Source: Achromobacter ruhlandii
GTDB lineage: Bacteria > Pseudomonadota > Gammaproteobacteria > Burkholderiales > Burkholderiaceae_B
NCBI RefSeq assembly: GCF_902859695.1
Contig: NZ_CADIJL010000025.1
Span: forward strand, 1-64,000
DNA length: 64,000 nt
Reading direction: 5' to 3'
Positions 45,499-54,821 of this stretch are shown here, piece by piece (within the stretch, counting starts at the first letter, position 1; each line of letters begins with the position of its first letter). The notes beneath the pieces are model-generated. The model made no database searches. It was not told the DNA's origin and worked only from the letters and a program-made list of their open reading frames with translations. The position numbers and the translations under genes are program-made.

Positions 45499-45891
45499 TT
45501 ACTGGGAGCGCCCCAGGTTTTCCAGGATGGGGCAGTCGGGTCGATCATCCCCGTGGCAGTTGTGCGCCAGGTGCTTGAGCGTGGCGGCCATGTCGCGCAG
45601 CGCGCAGGCCTTGCGTTCCAGTTCGGCCACATGTTCGAGCGCGATGCGCTTGACGTCGGCGCTGGCGCGGCTACGGTCGCGCCACAGCGCCAGCAGCTCG
45701 TTCATCTGTTCGACCGAGAAACCCAGGTCGCGCGCGCGCCGCACGAAGCGTAGCGTGTGCAGGTCGTGCTCGCTGTAGACCCGGTAGCCCGAGTCCTTGC
45801 GCAGCGCCGGGCCGATCAGGCCGATGCTCTCGTAGTAACGGATCATCTTGGCCGAAATGCCGGATTCCTGGGCGGCTTGTCCGATATTCAT
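45499..45891 (-). CDS. cueR: CueR/HmrR-type copper-responsive MerR regulator
   Basis: A 130-residue MerR regulator: MNIGQAAQESGISAKMIRYYE is the winged helix, followed by a dimerisation helix. The metal loop has CHGDDRPDC, a Cys-x7-Cys pair characteristic of the Cu(I)/Ag/Au sensor group. It is transcribed after copA (26 bp) and should activate both copA and copZ through the two promoters at 48224-48299. Confidence 0.93.
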   Translation of the reverse strand: MNIGQAAQESGISAKMIRYYESIGLIGPALRKDSGYRVYSEHDLHTLRFVRRARDLGFSVEQMNELLALWRDRSRASADVKRIALEHVAELERKACALRDMAATLKHLAHNCHGDDRPDCPILENLGRSQ

Positions 45892-45917
45892 ATGCGGTCT
45901 CCTGGAAGAACGGCGCG

Positions 45918-48194
45918 TCAGTGCGCGGCGCGCGGGGGGCGGAAGGTCTTCAGGCGCAGCGCGTTGCCCAGCACGAACACGCTGGACAGCGCCATGGCGC
46001 CGGCCGCGAAGATCGGCGACAGCGACAGGCCATAGGCTGGATACAGGGCGCCCGCCGCCAGCGGGATCAGCGCGGCGTTGTAGGCGAAGGCCCAGAACAG
46101 GTTCTGGCGGATGTTGGCCAGCGTGGCGCGGCTCAGCGCGATGGCGTTGGGCACGCCGTGCAGATCGTCGGCCATCAGCACCACGGACGCGGCCTCGATG
46201 GCGACGTCGGTGCCGGTGCCGATGGCAATGCCGGTGTCGGCCGCGGCCAGCGCCGGCGCGTCGTTGATGCCGTCGCCGACGAAGGCCAGCTTGCGGCCGC
46301 CAGCGCGCAGCGCGGCGATGGCCTCGACCTTGCCGTCGGGCAGCACCTCGGCGCGCACTTCGTCGATGCCCAATTGGCGCGCCACGGCCTGCGCCGTGTG
46401 GCGGTTGTCGCCGGTGATCATGGCGGTCTTCAGGCCCTGTGCATGCAGCGCGGCAATGGCGTCCACGGCCGACGGCTTGACCGGGTCGGTCACGGCCATC
46501 ATGGCGGCCGCCTGGCCGTCGATGGCGACGTAGATCGGCGTCTTGCCCTCGTTGCCCCATTGTTCGGCGCGCTGGCCGAAGGCGCTGACGTCGATGCCGC
46601 GCTCGGCCATCAGGCGGTCGGCGCCGGCCAGCACGCGCTTGCCGGCCACGCTGGCTTCGACCCCGGCGCCGGTGATGGCGGCGAAGCCTTCCGCCGGCAA
46701 CAGGTCGATCTGGCGTCCGGCGGCGGCCGCCACGATGGCCAGCGCGATCGGATGCTCGGAGCGCGCCTGCACCGAGGCGACCCATTGCAGCACCTCGCGT
46801 TCATCGACGCCGGCGGCAGGCTCCAGTTCGGTCAGGGTCGGCTTGCCCAGCGTCAGGGTGCCGGTCTTGTCGAAGGCCACCACCTGCACGTCGCGCAGCG
46901 TCTGCAGCGCGTCACCCTGGCGGAACAGCACGCCCATCTCGGCGGCGCGGCCGGTGCCGACCATGATTGAGGTCGGCGTGGCCAGGCCCATGGCGCAGGG
47001 GCAGGCGATGATCAGCACCGCCACCGCGTTGACCAGCGCGTGCGACAGCGCCGGCGTGGGGCCGAGGAAAAACCAGGCCAGGAAGGTCAGCAACGCCATG
47101 CCCATGACGGCCGGCACGAACCAGGCGGTGACCTGATCCACCAGCGCCTGGATCGGCAGGCGCGCGCCCTGGGCGGCCTCGACCATGCGGATGATGCGGG
47201 CCAGCATGGTGTCGGCGCCGGTGTGGGTGACGCGCAGCGTGAAGCTGCCGGATGTATTGAGCGTGCCGCCGGTGGCCTGCATGCCCGGCTGCTTTTCCAC
47301 GGGCACCGGTTCACCGGTCAGCATCGATTCATCGACGTACGAGCCGCCCTCGATGATCTCGCCGTCCAGCGGGATCTTTTCGCCGGGGCGCACCATCACG
47401 ATGTCGCCCTTGCGCACTTGCTCAATTGCGATGTCCTGTGGCTGGCCGTCGCGCATGACGCGGGCAGTGCGGGGCTGCAGGCCGATGAGGCGCTTGATGG
47501 CCGCGCCGGTCTTGCCCTTGGCGCGCGCTTCCAGCGTGCGCCCCAGCAGGATCAGCGTGACGATCACCGCGGCCGCTTCATAATAGACGTTGCGGGCCGC
47601 CTCCGGCAGCCACTCGGGCGCGAAGGTCGCCACCACCGAGTAGCCCCAGGCCGCGCCGGCGCCCAACGCGACGAGCGAGTTCATCTCGGGCGCGCGCCGC
47701 CACAAGGCCGCCAGCCCCTTGCTGAAGAAATGGCGGCCAGGCCAGGCCAGCACCGCCGTGGTCAGCACGAACTGCAACAGCCAGCTGTTCTGCTGGCCGA
47801 TGGTCGCCATGACCCAGTGGTGCATGGCGGGTATCAGGTGCGAGCCCATTTCCAGCGCGAACACCGGCAGCGTCAGCACCAGGGCGGCGATGAAGGCGCG
47901 CTGCAGGCGCCGCGCTTCGGCGTCGCGCGCTTCGGACTGGCGTTCGGCGTGGTCGTCCTGGGCGGCGATCGGACGGGCCTCGTAGCCCATCTTGACCACG
48001 GCCTCGACCAGGGCATCGGGCTGGGCCGCGGCCGGGTCATAGGCCACCAGGGCGCGTTCGGTGGCCAGGTTGACCTGGGCCTGGGCCACGCCCGGCACGC
48101 GGGTCAGGGCCTTTTCCACGCGCTTCACGCAGGACGCGCAGGTCATGCCTTCGATGGCAAGTTCGAGCTCGACGGAAGGGTTGGCAACGCTCAT
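45918..48194 (-). CDS. copA: Copper-exporting P1B-type ATPase
   Basis: A 758-residue Cu(I) exporter of the inner membrane. A single N-terminal heavy-metal domain carries GMTCASC. Eight hydrophobic segments include the transport site [10 protein letters not shown] (near residue 398). The phosphorylation site DKTGTLT is near 440, with TGDNRHTA and [10 protein letters not shown] after it. An HP pair lies in RSEHPIALA. With CueR and CopZ it forms a full copper-efflux unit. The start at 48194 lies 30 bp from the promoter -10. Confidence 0.97.
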   Translation of the reverse strand: MSVANPSVELELAIEGMTCASCVKRVEKALTRVPGVAQAQVNLATERALVAYDPAAAQPDALVEAVVKMGYEARPIAAQDDHAERQSEARDAEARRLQRAFIAALVLTLPVFALEMGSHLIPAMHHWVMATIGQQNSWLLQFVLTTAVLAWPGRHFFSKGLAALWRRAPEMNSLVALGAGAAWGYSVVATFAPEWLPEAARNVYYEAAAVIVTLILLGRTLEARAKGKTGAAIKRLIGLQPRTARVMRDGQPQDIAIEQVRKGDIVMVRPGEKIPLDGEIIEGGSYVDESMLTGEPVPVEKQPGMQATGGTLNTSGSFTLRVTHTGADTMLARIIRMVEAAQGARLPIQALVDQVTAWFVPAVMGMALLTFLAWFFLGPTPALSHALVNAVAVLIIACPCAMGLATPTSIMVGTGRAAEMGVLFRQGDALQTLRDVQVVAFDKTGTLTLGKPTLTELEPAAGVDEREVLQWVASVQARSEHPIALAIVAAAAGRQIDLLPAEGFAAITGAGVEASVAGKRVLAGADRLMAERGIDVSAFGQRAEQWGNEGKTPIYVAIDGQAAAMMAVTDPVKPSAVDAIAALHAQGLKTAMITGDNRHTAQAVARQLGIDEVRAEVLPDGKVEAIAALRAGGRKLAFVGDGINDAPALAAADTGIAIGTGTDVAIEAASVVLMADDLHGVPNAIALSRATLANIRQNLFWAFAYNAALIPLAAGALYPAYGLSLSPIFAAGAMALSSVFVLGNALRLKTFRPPRAAH

Positions 48195-48223
48195 GGCAGT
48201 CTCGGTTGAGGTGGGAAGGCCTC

Positions 48224-48254
48224 AGTTTCATCCTTCCCATGATGGGAAGGTCAA
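48224..48254 (-). promoter_or_regulatory. CueR-type promoter of copA
   Basis: On the minus strand TTGACC (48254-48249) is followed by a 19-base spacer carrying the palindrome CTTCCCATCATGGGAAG, then GAAACT. The long spacer with a dyad is the hallmark of MerR-controlled promoters. Confidence 0.85.
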
Positions 48255-48268
48255 GGACTATTCTACGC

Positions 48269-48299
48269 TTGACCTTCCTATAATGGGAAGGTCTAAGCT
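48269..48299 (+). promoter_or_regulatory. CueR-type promoter of copZ
   Basis: TTGACC (48269-48274), a 19-base spacer and TAAGCT (48294-48299). The dyad GACCTTCC tataat GGAAGGTC lies across the spacer. It is back to back with the copA promoter, so one regulator can open both. Confidence 0.88.
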
Positions 48300-48358
48300 G
48301 GGGGTGAGCTGGCACCGGAAGCGGTGCGGCAATCCCCCTGATCCCCACGGAGAACACC

Positions 48359-48559
48359 ATGAGCATCGAATTCCAAGTCCCCGACATGACCTGCGGCCAC
48401 TGCGTCAAGACCATCACCGGCGCGGTGACGGCGGCGGCGCCGGGCGCCAGCGTAGCGGTGGACCTGCCCACGCATCGCGTCACCATCAGCGGCACCGACC
48501 AGGCCGACAAGGTCGAGGCCGCGATCCGTGACGCCGGCTACGAGCCGCAGCGCGTGTGA
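48359..48559 (+). CDS. copZ: CopZ-like copper chaperone
   Basis: A 66-residue heavy-metal-associated domain: MTCGHC at residues 10-15 binds Cu(I), and the fold ends VEAAIRDAGYEPQ. It should hand copper to CopA or CueR in the cytoplasm. It is preceded by a CueR-type promoter and lies divergent from copA. Confidence 0.93.
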   Translation: MSIEFQVPDMTCGHCVKTITGAVTAAAPGASVAVDLPTHRVTISGTDQADKVEAAIRDAGYEPQRV

Positions 48560-48614
48560 GGGCGCGCCGCCGCCAGGCGTATGATAGAAAAAGCCTGGCG
48601 GTGGTTATTAGATT

Positions 48615-48668
48615 ATTGATTTAAGCTATCAATCAATTAAGTTAATTAAATTTGAATAATTGATAGCT
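48615..48668. promoter_or_regulatory. A+T-rich promoter region with 10-base inverted repeat
   Basis: AGCTATCAAT (48624-48633) and ATTGATAGCT (48659-48668) are exact inverted copies inside an A+T-rich stretch, unusual in this G+C-rich genome. The CTAT/ATAG cores recall OxyR half-sites, which would suit the peroxiredoxin gene 60 bp downstream. The factor is not proven. Confidence 0.5.
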
Positions 48669-48727
48669 GCCGTTTATCATTCTTTCCATGGTGGTTAAAC
48701 AACCCCGCTACCCCAAGGAGAGATTGC

Positions 48728-49456
48728 ATGCTGCAAAACCGTGAAGGCCAACGTGTTCCCAACGTAACGTTCCCCGTCCGCGAGGGCAACACCTGGAAAA
48801 AGGTCACGACCGACGACCTGTTCAAGAATAAGACGGTCGTGGTCTTTTCGCTTCCCGGCGCTTTCACGCCGACCTGCTCGTCGACCCACCTGCCGCGCTA
48901 CAACGAACTGGCTCCGGCCTTCGCCGCCGCCGGCGTCGACAGCATCGTCTGCGTGTCGGTCAACGACACTTTCGTCATGAACGAATGGGCCAAGGACCAG
49001 GAATCGTCCAACATCACGCTGCTGCCCGACGGCAACGGTGAATTCACCGAAGGCATGGGCATGCTGGTCGACAAGAGCGACCTGGGCTTCGGCAAGCGCA
49101 GCTGGCGCTACTCCATGCTCGTCAAGGACGGCGTGGTGCAGAAGATGTTCATCGAGCCCGAGAAGGAAGGCGACCCGTTTGAAGTGTCGGACGCCGACAC
49201 CATGCTGGCCCACGTCGCCCCGACGGCCAAGAAGCCCGACCAGGTGGTGGTGTTCTCCAAGCCCGGCTGCCCGTTCTGCGTGGAAGCCAAGGCGCTGCTC
49301 GAAGACAAGGGCTATGCCCCGATCGAGATCCCGCTGGAGAACAAGGTGCGCGGCCGCGTGATCGGCGCCGTGTCGGGCAAGGGCACCGCTCCGCAGGTGT
49401 TCATCAACGGTTCGCTGATCGGCGGCCTGGACGACCTGAAGGCGCACTTCGCCTGA
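48728..49456 (+). CDS. Hybrid peroxiredoxin-glutaredoxin
   Basis: A 242-residue fusion that reduces peroxides using glutathione. The Prx5-type domain has [15 protein letters not shown] with the peroxidatic Cys. A hinge near residue 170 leads to a glutaredoxin with CPFC ([14 protein letters not shown]) and GGLDDL. A single polypeptide thus joins peroxidase and reductant. AAGGAG before the ATG sets the start. A flavoprotein disulfide reductase gene follows 203 bp later and may take part in the same redox chain. Confidence 0.95.
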   Translation: MLQNREGQRVPNVTFPVREGNTWKKVTTDDLFKNKTVVVFSLPGAFTPTCSSTHLPRYNELAPAFAAAGVDSIVCVSVNDTFVMNEWAKDQESSNITLLPDGNGEFTEGMGMLVDKSDLGFGKRSWRYSMLVKDGVVQKMFIEPEKEGDPFEVSDADTMLAHVAPTAKKPDQVVVFSKPGCPFCVEAKALLEDKGYAPIEIPLENKVRGRVIGAVSGKGTAPQVFINGSLIGGLDDLKAHFA

Positions 49457-49659
49457 TGCTGGCGGGAAGGGGACAGGTTCCCTTTTCCTTGCCGCGGCCG
49501 CTCCCGCAAGGAGCGGTCCGGCGCGCCGGTTTCCCTTTTTCCGCATCTTCGCGCGGCCCCGACGGGCGCCGCGGGACGGGCTTCGTCCGGAGGATGCGCA
49601 ACAAGGCGGAATCCGCCTTTGACAATGTTTGCTCCACGCTACACCGGGGGATCCCACTC

Positions 49660-51096
49660 ATGAAGACTCTGCACACCGATATCGCCGTCCTGGGCGCCGG
49701 CACCGCCGGCCTGGCCGCTTATCGCGCCGCCAAGGCCGCGGGCAAGCGCGCGCTGCTGATTGAAGGCGGTCCTTATGGCACCACCTGCGCCCGCGTCGGC
49801 TGCATGCCGTCCAAGCTGCTGATCGCGGCCGCCGAAGCCGCCCATCAGGCGGCGCATACCGCGCCGTTCGGCGTGCACGTCGAGGGCGAGGTCACGGTCA
49901 ACGGCGAAGAGGTGATGGACCGCGTCAAGCGCGAGCGCGACCGTTTCGTCGGCTTCGTGCTGGAGGGCGTGGAGAACATCCCGGCGGAAGACAAGATCCG
50001 CGGCTATGCCCGCTTTGAATCGGACACGGTGCTGCGGGTCGATGACCACACCGAGATCCATGCGTCCCGCGTGGTGATCGCGACCGGCTCGCGGCCGTCG
50101 GTGCCGCCGCCGTTCCGGGGGCTGGGCGACCGCCTGGTGCTCAACGACGATGTGTTCGCCTGGGATGACCTGCCGCGCCGGGTGGCGGTGTTCGGCCCCG
50201 GCGTGATCGGGCTGGAACTGGGTCAGGCGCTGGCGCGGCTGGGCGTCGAGGTGCGCGTGTTCGGCGTCAGCGGCAGCCTGGGCGGCATCAGCGACCCGCA
50301 GGTGCGCCACAGCGCCCGCAAGATCTTCCAGCAGGAGTTCTACCTGGACCCGGATGCGCGCGTGCTGGAAACCCAGCGAGTGGGCGACGAGGTCGAGGTG
50401 CGCTACGTGGCGCTGGACAACACCGAACGCACCGAGCGTTTCGACTACGCGCTGGTGGCCACCGGCCGCCGCCCCAACGTGGACGGCCTGGGCCTGGAGA
50501 ACACCTCCCTGCAACTGAACGCGCAGGGCGTACCACTGTTCGACCGCGACACCATGCAGGCGGGCGATTCGGCGATCTTCATCGCCGGCGACGCCAACGC
50601 CGACGCGCCCTTGCTGCACGAGGCGGCCGACGAAGGCCGCATCGCCGGCGAGAACGCGGCGCGCTACCCCGAGGTGCGCCAGGGCCTGCGCCGCGCGCCG
50701 CTGGCGGTGGTGTTCTCGGATCCGCAGATCGCGCTGGCCGGGCAGGGCCACGCCCGCCTGACGCCGGGCACCTTCGTGACGGGCGAGGTCGACTTCGGCG
50801 ACCAGGGCCGTTCGCGGGTGATGCTGAAGAATCGCGGCCTGCTGCACGTGTACGCCGATATCGCCAGCGGCCGCTTCCTGGGCGCGGAGATGGTCGGCCC
50901 CAGCGCCGAGCACATCGGTCATCTGCTGGCCTGGGCCGTGCAGCAGGAGCTGACCGTGGCGCGCATGCTGGAAATGCCGTTCTACCATCCGGTCATCGAG
51001 GAAGGCCTGCGCACGGCGCTGCGCGACGCGGCAGCCAAGCTGGCGCGGGCGCAGGAGGCGCTGCGCCAGGTGGAGGCGGAAGACGCCGCGGCCTGA
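49660..51096 (+). CDS. Dihydrolipoamide dehydrogenase-like flavoprotein disulfide reductase
   Basis: A 478-residue class I pyridine nucleotide-disulfide reductase: the FAD loop is GAGTAGLAAYRAA, the redox pair is TTCARVGCMPSK, the NAD region is FGPGVIGLELGQAL, and the second FAD motif is IFIAGDAN. The C-terminal active-site His lies in FYHPVIEEGL. It stands alone rather than with lipoate dehydrogenase complexes. Its neighbour is a peroxiredoxin-glutaredoxin, so a redox-defence role is possible. The ATG at 49660 is used; the open frame to 49456 lacks support. TTTGACAATG near 49618 may be its promoter. Confidence 0.85.
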   Translation: MKTLHTDIAVLGAGTAGLAAYRAAKAAGKRALLIEGGPYGTTCARVGCMPSKLLIAAAEAAHQAAHTAPFGVHVEGEVTVNGEEVMDRVKRERDRFVGFVLEGVENIPAEDKIRGYARFESDTVLRVDDHTEIHASRVVIATGSRPSVPPPFRGLGDRLVLNDDVFAWDDLPRRVAVFGPGVIGLELGQALARLGVEVRVFGVSGSLGGISDPQVRHSARKIFQQEFYLDPDARVLETQRVGDEVEVRYVALDNTERTERFDYALVATGRRPNVDGLGLENTSLQLNAQGVPLFDRDTMQAGDSAIFIAGDANADAPLLHEAADEGRIAGENAARYPEVRQGLRRAPLAVVFSDPQIALAGQGHARLTPGTFVTGEVDFGDQGRSRVMLKNRGLLHVYADIASGRFLGAEMVGPSAEHIGHLLAWAVQQELTVARMLEMPFYHPVIEEGLRTALRDAAAKLARAQEALRQVEAEDAAA

Positions 51097-51111
51097 ACGC
51101 GGTTGCCAAGC

Positions 51112-51145
51112 AAAAAGGGCTGCCCCGAGGGGCAGCCCTTTTTTT
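51112..51145. terminator. Bidirectional terminator between the flavoprotein and rlmJ
   Basis: GGGCTGCCCC (51117-51126) pairs with GGGGCAGCCC (51129-51138), flanked by AAAAA and TTTTTTT, so it serves both converging genes. Confidence 0.92.
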
Positions 51146-51160
51146 CGTTCCAGCCTGGAA

Positions 51161-52051
51161 TCAGTCGTCGGACTGCTTCTTGGGCGCGGGAAACGGATTC
51201 TCGCGGAATTGCAGCGTGAAGCCGGCGCGTTCGTCCTGGCCCAGCTCACGCGCCAGGTAGGGCATGGTCTGCTTGAGGGCCTCGTGCAGCGTCCACGGCG
51301 GGTTGATCAGGAACATGCCGCTGCCGTGCAGGCCGTAGCCGTCGATGGTGGCCTTCTTGACCGTCAACGTGGCGTGCAGCCAGCTCTTGACCTTGAGGTT
51401 CTCGAAGTGGCGCGCCATTTCGCTGGCCTCGCGCCGCTGCACCAGCGGGTACCAGACGGCGATGGTGCCGGTGGCGAAGCGCTTGACGCATTCCTTGACG
51501 GTGATCAGCGTGCGGCGGTAGTCGTTCTTGTCCTCGTAGGACGGGTCGATCAGCACCATGCCGCGGCGCGTCGGCGGCGGCAGCAGGGCCTTGACGCCCT
51601 CGAAGCCGTCGTCGCCGTAGATGGTGGTCTGGCGCTGCGCGGTGCGGTCCATGTGTTCGAGGTTGCCGACCAGGGTGTCGATTTCAGTCGGGTGCATTTC
51701 GAACAGGCGCAGGCGGTCGGACGGGCGCAGCGCGTCCAGCGTCAGCCAGGGCGAGCCGGGGTAGCGCTTGAGGCGGCCGTTGGTGTTGAAGGCGCGGATG
51801 CGGGCGACGTAGTCGGCCAGCAGGGGCGGCAGGTCGTCGCGTTCCCACAGGCGGCCGATGCCGTCGGCGAATTCCGAGGTCTTGGCGGCCCAGTCGCTGT
51901 CCAGGCTGTAGAGGCCGGCGCCGGCGTGGGTGTCGATGACCCAGTAGGGCGCGTCCTTGCGGTTGAAGTAGTCCAGGGTGTGGACCAGGATGGCGTGCTT
52001 GAGCACGTCGGCATGGTTGCCGGCGTGGAAGGCGTGGCGATAGCTGAACAC
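51161..52051 (-). CDS. rlmJ: 23S rRNA m6A2030 methyltransferase RlmJ
   Basis: A 296-residue methyltransferase. The N-terminus, MFSYRHAFHAGNHADVLKH, is typical. The methyl-donor motif lies in YWVIDTHAGAGLYSLDS. The catalytic N6-adenine motif, normally DPPY, reads DPSY here (VLIDPSYEDKNDYRR), as is common in RlmJ. It lies 12 bp after the glycerophosphodiesterase gene, in one unit with it. Ribosome modification is a housekeeping function. Confidence 0.94.
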   Translation of the reverse strand: MFSYRHAFHAGNHADVLKHAILVHTLDYFNRKDAPYWVIDTHAGAGLYSLDSDWAAKTSEFADGIGRLWERDDLPPLLADYVARIRAFNTNGRLKRYPGSPWLTLDALRPSDRLRLFEMHPTEIDTLVGNLEHMDRTAQRQTTIYGDDGFEGVKALLPPPTRRGMVLIDPSYEDKNDYRRTLITVKECVKRFATGTIAVWYPLVQRREASEMARHFENLKVKSWLHATLTVKKATIDGYGLHGSGMFLINPPWTLHEALKQTMPYLARELGQDERAGFTLQFRENPFPAPKKQSDD

Positions 52052-52063
52052 GGGGCGGGGGCC

Positions 52064-52813
52064 TCAGGCGGCCGGCCGGATGGCGGCCAGTTCGTCGGTG
52101 AAGATGCCGTCGATGCCCCAGTCCAGCAGCAGGCGGGCGCGCTCGGGGTCGTTGACGGTCCAGGCGGCAATGCGGTAGCCGGCGGCGTGCACGGCGTCGA
52201 TCAGTTCGCGCGTGGCGTCCTTCTGGTTGATGTTCAGGGCGACGCAGTCGTATTTGACCAGGCGGTCGAGCCAGTCGGTGGGCACCTTTTCGACCAGCAG
52301 GGCGCGCGGCAGTTCGGGCGCGGCGTCCTTGGCGGCCTGCAGGGCTTCCTCGGCGAAGGAGGACAGCAGCGGGGCCACGGCGGCGCCTTTCCAGAGTTCA
52401 CGGGCGGCCAGGGCGACGGCGGCGCCGGTCTCGGCCTCGCGGCCGGGGCAGGGCTTGATCTCGACGTTGCTGGCGATGCCGTTGGCGACGGTGTAGCGGG
52501 CCACGGCGGCGAAGGTGGGCAGGGGTTCGCCGGCGTAGGCGGCGGAGTGCCAGCTGCCGAAGTCCAGTTGCGCCAGTTCGCTGAAGGTCTTGGCGGCGGC
52601 GGGACCGTGGCCGTTGGAGGTGCGGTCGACGTCGTCGTCATGCATCAGGACGAGGACGTTGTCGCGGCTGAGCTTGACGTCGTATTCGAACATGGTGAAG
52701 CCGTGTTCGGCGCCGACGCGCATGGCGGCGAGGGTGTTCTCCGGGGCCAGGCGGCCGCCGCCGCGGTGGGCGATGTGGCGGGAATAGGGCCAGGTGGGGA
52801 GGGATGCGGTCAT
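52064..52813 (-). CDS. Glycerophosphodiester phosphodiesterase
   Basis: A 249-residue enzyme (ugpQ type) that releases glycerol-3-phosphate from deacylated phospholipids. IAHRGGGRLAPENTLAAM contains the catalytic His and metal Glu. FEYDVKLSRDNVLVLMHDDDVDRT and NVEIKPCPGRE follow in family order. There is no signal peptide, so it acts in the cytoplasm. The start MTASLPTWPYS at 52813 is used; the long upstream frame reads as low-complexity sequence. Confidence 0.93.
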   Translation of the reverse strand: MTASLPTWPYSRHIAHRGGGRLAPENTLAAMRVGAEHGFTMFEYDVKLSRDNVLVLMHDDDVDRTSNGHGPAAAKTFSELAQLDFGSWHSAAYAGEPLPTFAAVARYTVANGIASNVEIKPCPGREAETGAAVALAARELWKGAAVAPLLSSFAEEALQAAKDAAPELPRALLVEKVPTDWLDRLVKYDCVALNINQKDATRELIDAVHAAGYRIAAWTVNDPERARLLLDWGIDGIFTDELAAIRPAA

Positions 52814-53195
52814 TTCTTTGATGCTTTTGGGGTTCTTTGGGACAGGGTGGAAGGATACTCTGTTCTGGGGGTTCCTTTCCTGTCGTGCGGGGGGCTTGCT
52901 TCGTGCCTGTGTCGCGGGTTCGGTTCTTTTGGCGCGGTGGGGAAAGTTCGGGGCGTCGCTGGGGCGGGCGGTGTGCTTGGGCTTTGTGGGAAGGGTTGGG
53001 GGGCTGAAAGATTTGCTGGCGCCCGTCCGGCCAGGCCGCCCTGCGCGGCCTTGCCGGACATACGTGGTGGTTGCTTGCGGTGGGCGCATCCTCCTGGGGG
53101 AGGTGGGGAGTTGATGGCGGAGGGACTGCTTGCTGGGGCCGTCTGTCCGGCGCCCGCGGGTTGGGAGGGCGGGGGCCGCCGCAGGCGCCCGGCGC
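52814..53195. other. 382 bp with strong G/T strand bias, no gene seen
   Basis: The plus strand is rich in G and T runs (GGGTTGGGGGGCTG type) from 52850 to 53160, unlike either flank. Open frames here have no ribosome site or family pattern. The promoter of the GDPD gene is probably near 52820-52870. I see no terminator. Confidence 0.5.
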
Positions 53196-54491
53196 TTATT
53201 TCATCGGGGCCTTGTCCTGGGAGACGTCCATGATCATGCGGGCGGCCAGGTAGAGGCGGGGGACGATGGAGGGGATCTGGATGTACTCGGCGTCGTTGGA
53301 GTGGGCGCCGAAGCCGCTCAGGCCCATGCCTTCGATGACGGGGCCGCGGGCCTTGAGGGCGGCGAAGGCGGCGTCGGTGCCGCCGCCGCTGGCGCGGTCG
53401 ATGACTTTCATGGGCAGGCCGAGTTCCTGGTAGATGGCGACGCCGTGGTTGGCGAGGGCGCGCGAGGCGGGGGTGGCTTCCAGCGGTGGGCGGCGCACTT
53501 CGAATTTGACGCTGACCTTGGCCTCGGGCAGCAGTTTCTTCTGGATGCGTTCCTGCAGGGTGCGTTCAAGGGCGTCGAAGTCGGACACCTTGAGGGCGCG
53601 GGCGTCGGCCTGGGCGGTGGCCTGGCCGGGAATGACGTTGCGGTTGGTGCCGGCCTGGGCCACGGTCCAGTTCAGTTTCAGGCCTTCCTCGGGTTTGGAC
53701 AGGTCTTTCAGTTGCAGGATCTGGTGGGACAGCTCGGTCAGGGCGTTGACGCCGCCCTCGGGACGGGCGCCGGCGTGCGAGGTCTTGCCCTGCACGGTCA
53801 GGTAGGCGGCGCCGATGCCGCTGGTGGCCAGGGTCAGGCGGCCCTCGGCGCCGCCGCCTTCAAAGGAGAAGACGGCGTCCTGGTCGGCGCCCAGGCGGGT
53901 GATGGTGGCGCGGGCGCCCGGCGAGCTGATTTCCTCGTCGCCGTTGATCAGCACGGTCAGGGTGCCGTAATCCTTGAAGTCCAGTTTTTGCAGCAGGGCC
54001 ACGGTGTGCAGGATGATGGCGACGCCGTGCTTGTCATCGGCGATGCCCAGGCCATAGGCGCGGTCGCCGTCGATGCGGAAAGGCTGGTCCTTGAGCATGC
54101 CGTTGCGGTAGACGGTGTCCATGTGCGCGATCAGCATGATCTTTTTCTGCCCGCTGCCCTTGAATTCGGCGTGCACCATGGGACCGACGCGCTCGGGGGT
54201 GTCGTCCAGGCGGGAGATGTCGGTGGGCTGCAGGATTTCGACCTTGCCGCCCAGGGCCTTGAGACGCTCGCCGATGAGGGCGGCAATGCGTTCCACGCCT
54301 TCCACGTCCCGGCTGCCCGATTCGATATTGACCAGGTCGCGCATGGTGTCGAGCATGGCCTGCTTCTGTTGCTCGGCGGCGTCGTGCACGGCGGCGACCG
54401 GGGCGGCCAGCGCGGCGCAGGAGGCGCCGCCCAGGAAGGCCAGGGCGAGCGCGGCACGCAGGACAAGCGGACGTGGGAGCGGGAACGGCAT
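53196..54491 (-). CDS. Exported M20 metallopeptidase, glutamate carboxypeptidase-like
   Basis: A 431-residue enzyme with a signal peptide (LALAFLGGASCAALA). The zinc motifs are MLIAHMDTVY, GIADDKHGVAI and LINGDEEISSPGAR, in the order of CPG2-type carboxypeptidases that remove C-terminal Glu from peptides or folates. A dimerisation domain with KTSHAGARPEGG and a final SGFGAHSNDAE follow. It should act in the periplasm. Its exact substrate is unknown. It is transcribed away from ppiD. Confidence 0.9.
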   Translation of the reverse strand: MPFPLPRPLVLRAALALAFLGGASCAALAAPVAAVHDAAEQQKQAMLDTMRDLVNIESGSRDVEGVERIAALIGERLKALGGKVEILQPTDISRLDDTPERVGPMVHAEFKGSGQKKIMLIAHMDTVYRNGMLKDQPFRIDGDRAYGLGIADDKHGVAIILHTVALLQKLDFKDYGTLTVLINGDEEISSPGARATITRLGADQDAVFSFEGGGAEGRLTLATSGIGAAYLTVQGKTSHAGARPEGGVNALTELSHQILQLKDLSKPEEGLKLNWTVAQAGTNRNVIPGQATAQADARALKVSDFDALERTLQERIQKKLLPEAKVSVKFEVRRPPLEATPASRALANHGVAIYQELGLPMKVIDRASGGGTDAAFAALKARGPVIEGMGLSGFGAHSNDAEYIQIPSIVPRLYLAARMIMDVSQDKAPMK

Positions 54492-54739
54492 CGAAAGTCA
54501 CCTCTGCATGGAAGGGGGGGAAGGAGGGAGCCGGCGGCGCGGCGTCGGATCCGGTTTTGACGATACGAGCGGGGACGGAAGGCGGGAACCGGGGTTTCCC
54601 CGGTTGACCGGGGCCCGCTTCCATGCGGGGAAAAGCCCTCGCCGCAGGCGACGGGCGGGCCGATGTAAGCAGACGCTGCGGGACGAATGAGAAATGCTAA
54701 AATCCGCCCGCTGACCCGGTTTGACCGGTATGGGAATAG

Positions 54740-54763
54740 GGCGAATGAGATTCGCCTTTTTTT
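54740..54763 (+). terminator. Small hairpin-T run in the ppiD leader
   Basis: GGCGAAT (54740-54746) and ATTCGCC (54750-54756) close a GAG loop, followed by seven T residues, 58 bases before the ppiD start. Upstream TAAAAT near 54699 could be a -10, giving a roughly 55-base transcript. No plus-strand gene lies upstream, so this may be an attenuator or small RNA end. Confidence 0.6.
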
Positions 54764-54821
54764 ATGCGTTTTCGTGCGCCCCGGGCGGAAGTTTCCTCCC
54801 GAGTGCGGCAACAGGGATTCC

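Noticed and set aside
51209-53233. 674-codon plus-strand frame across rlmJ, GDPD and the G/T-rich island
   Set aside because: Gly/Val/Ala-rich reverse reading of two solid minus-strand genes; it runs through the intergenic region only because stops are rare there.
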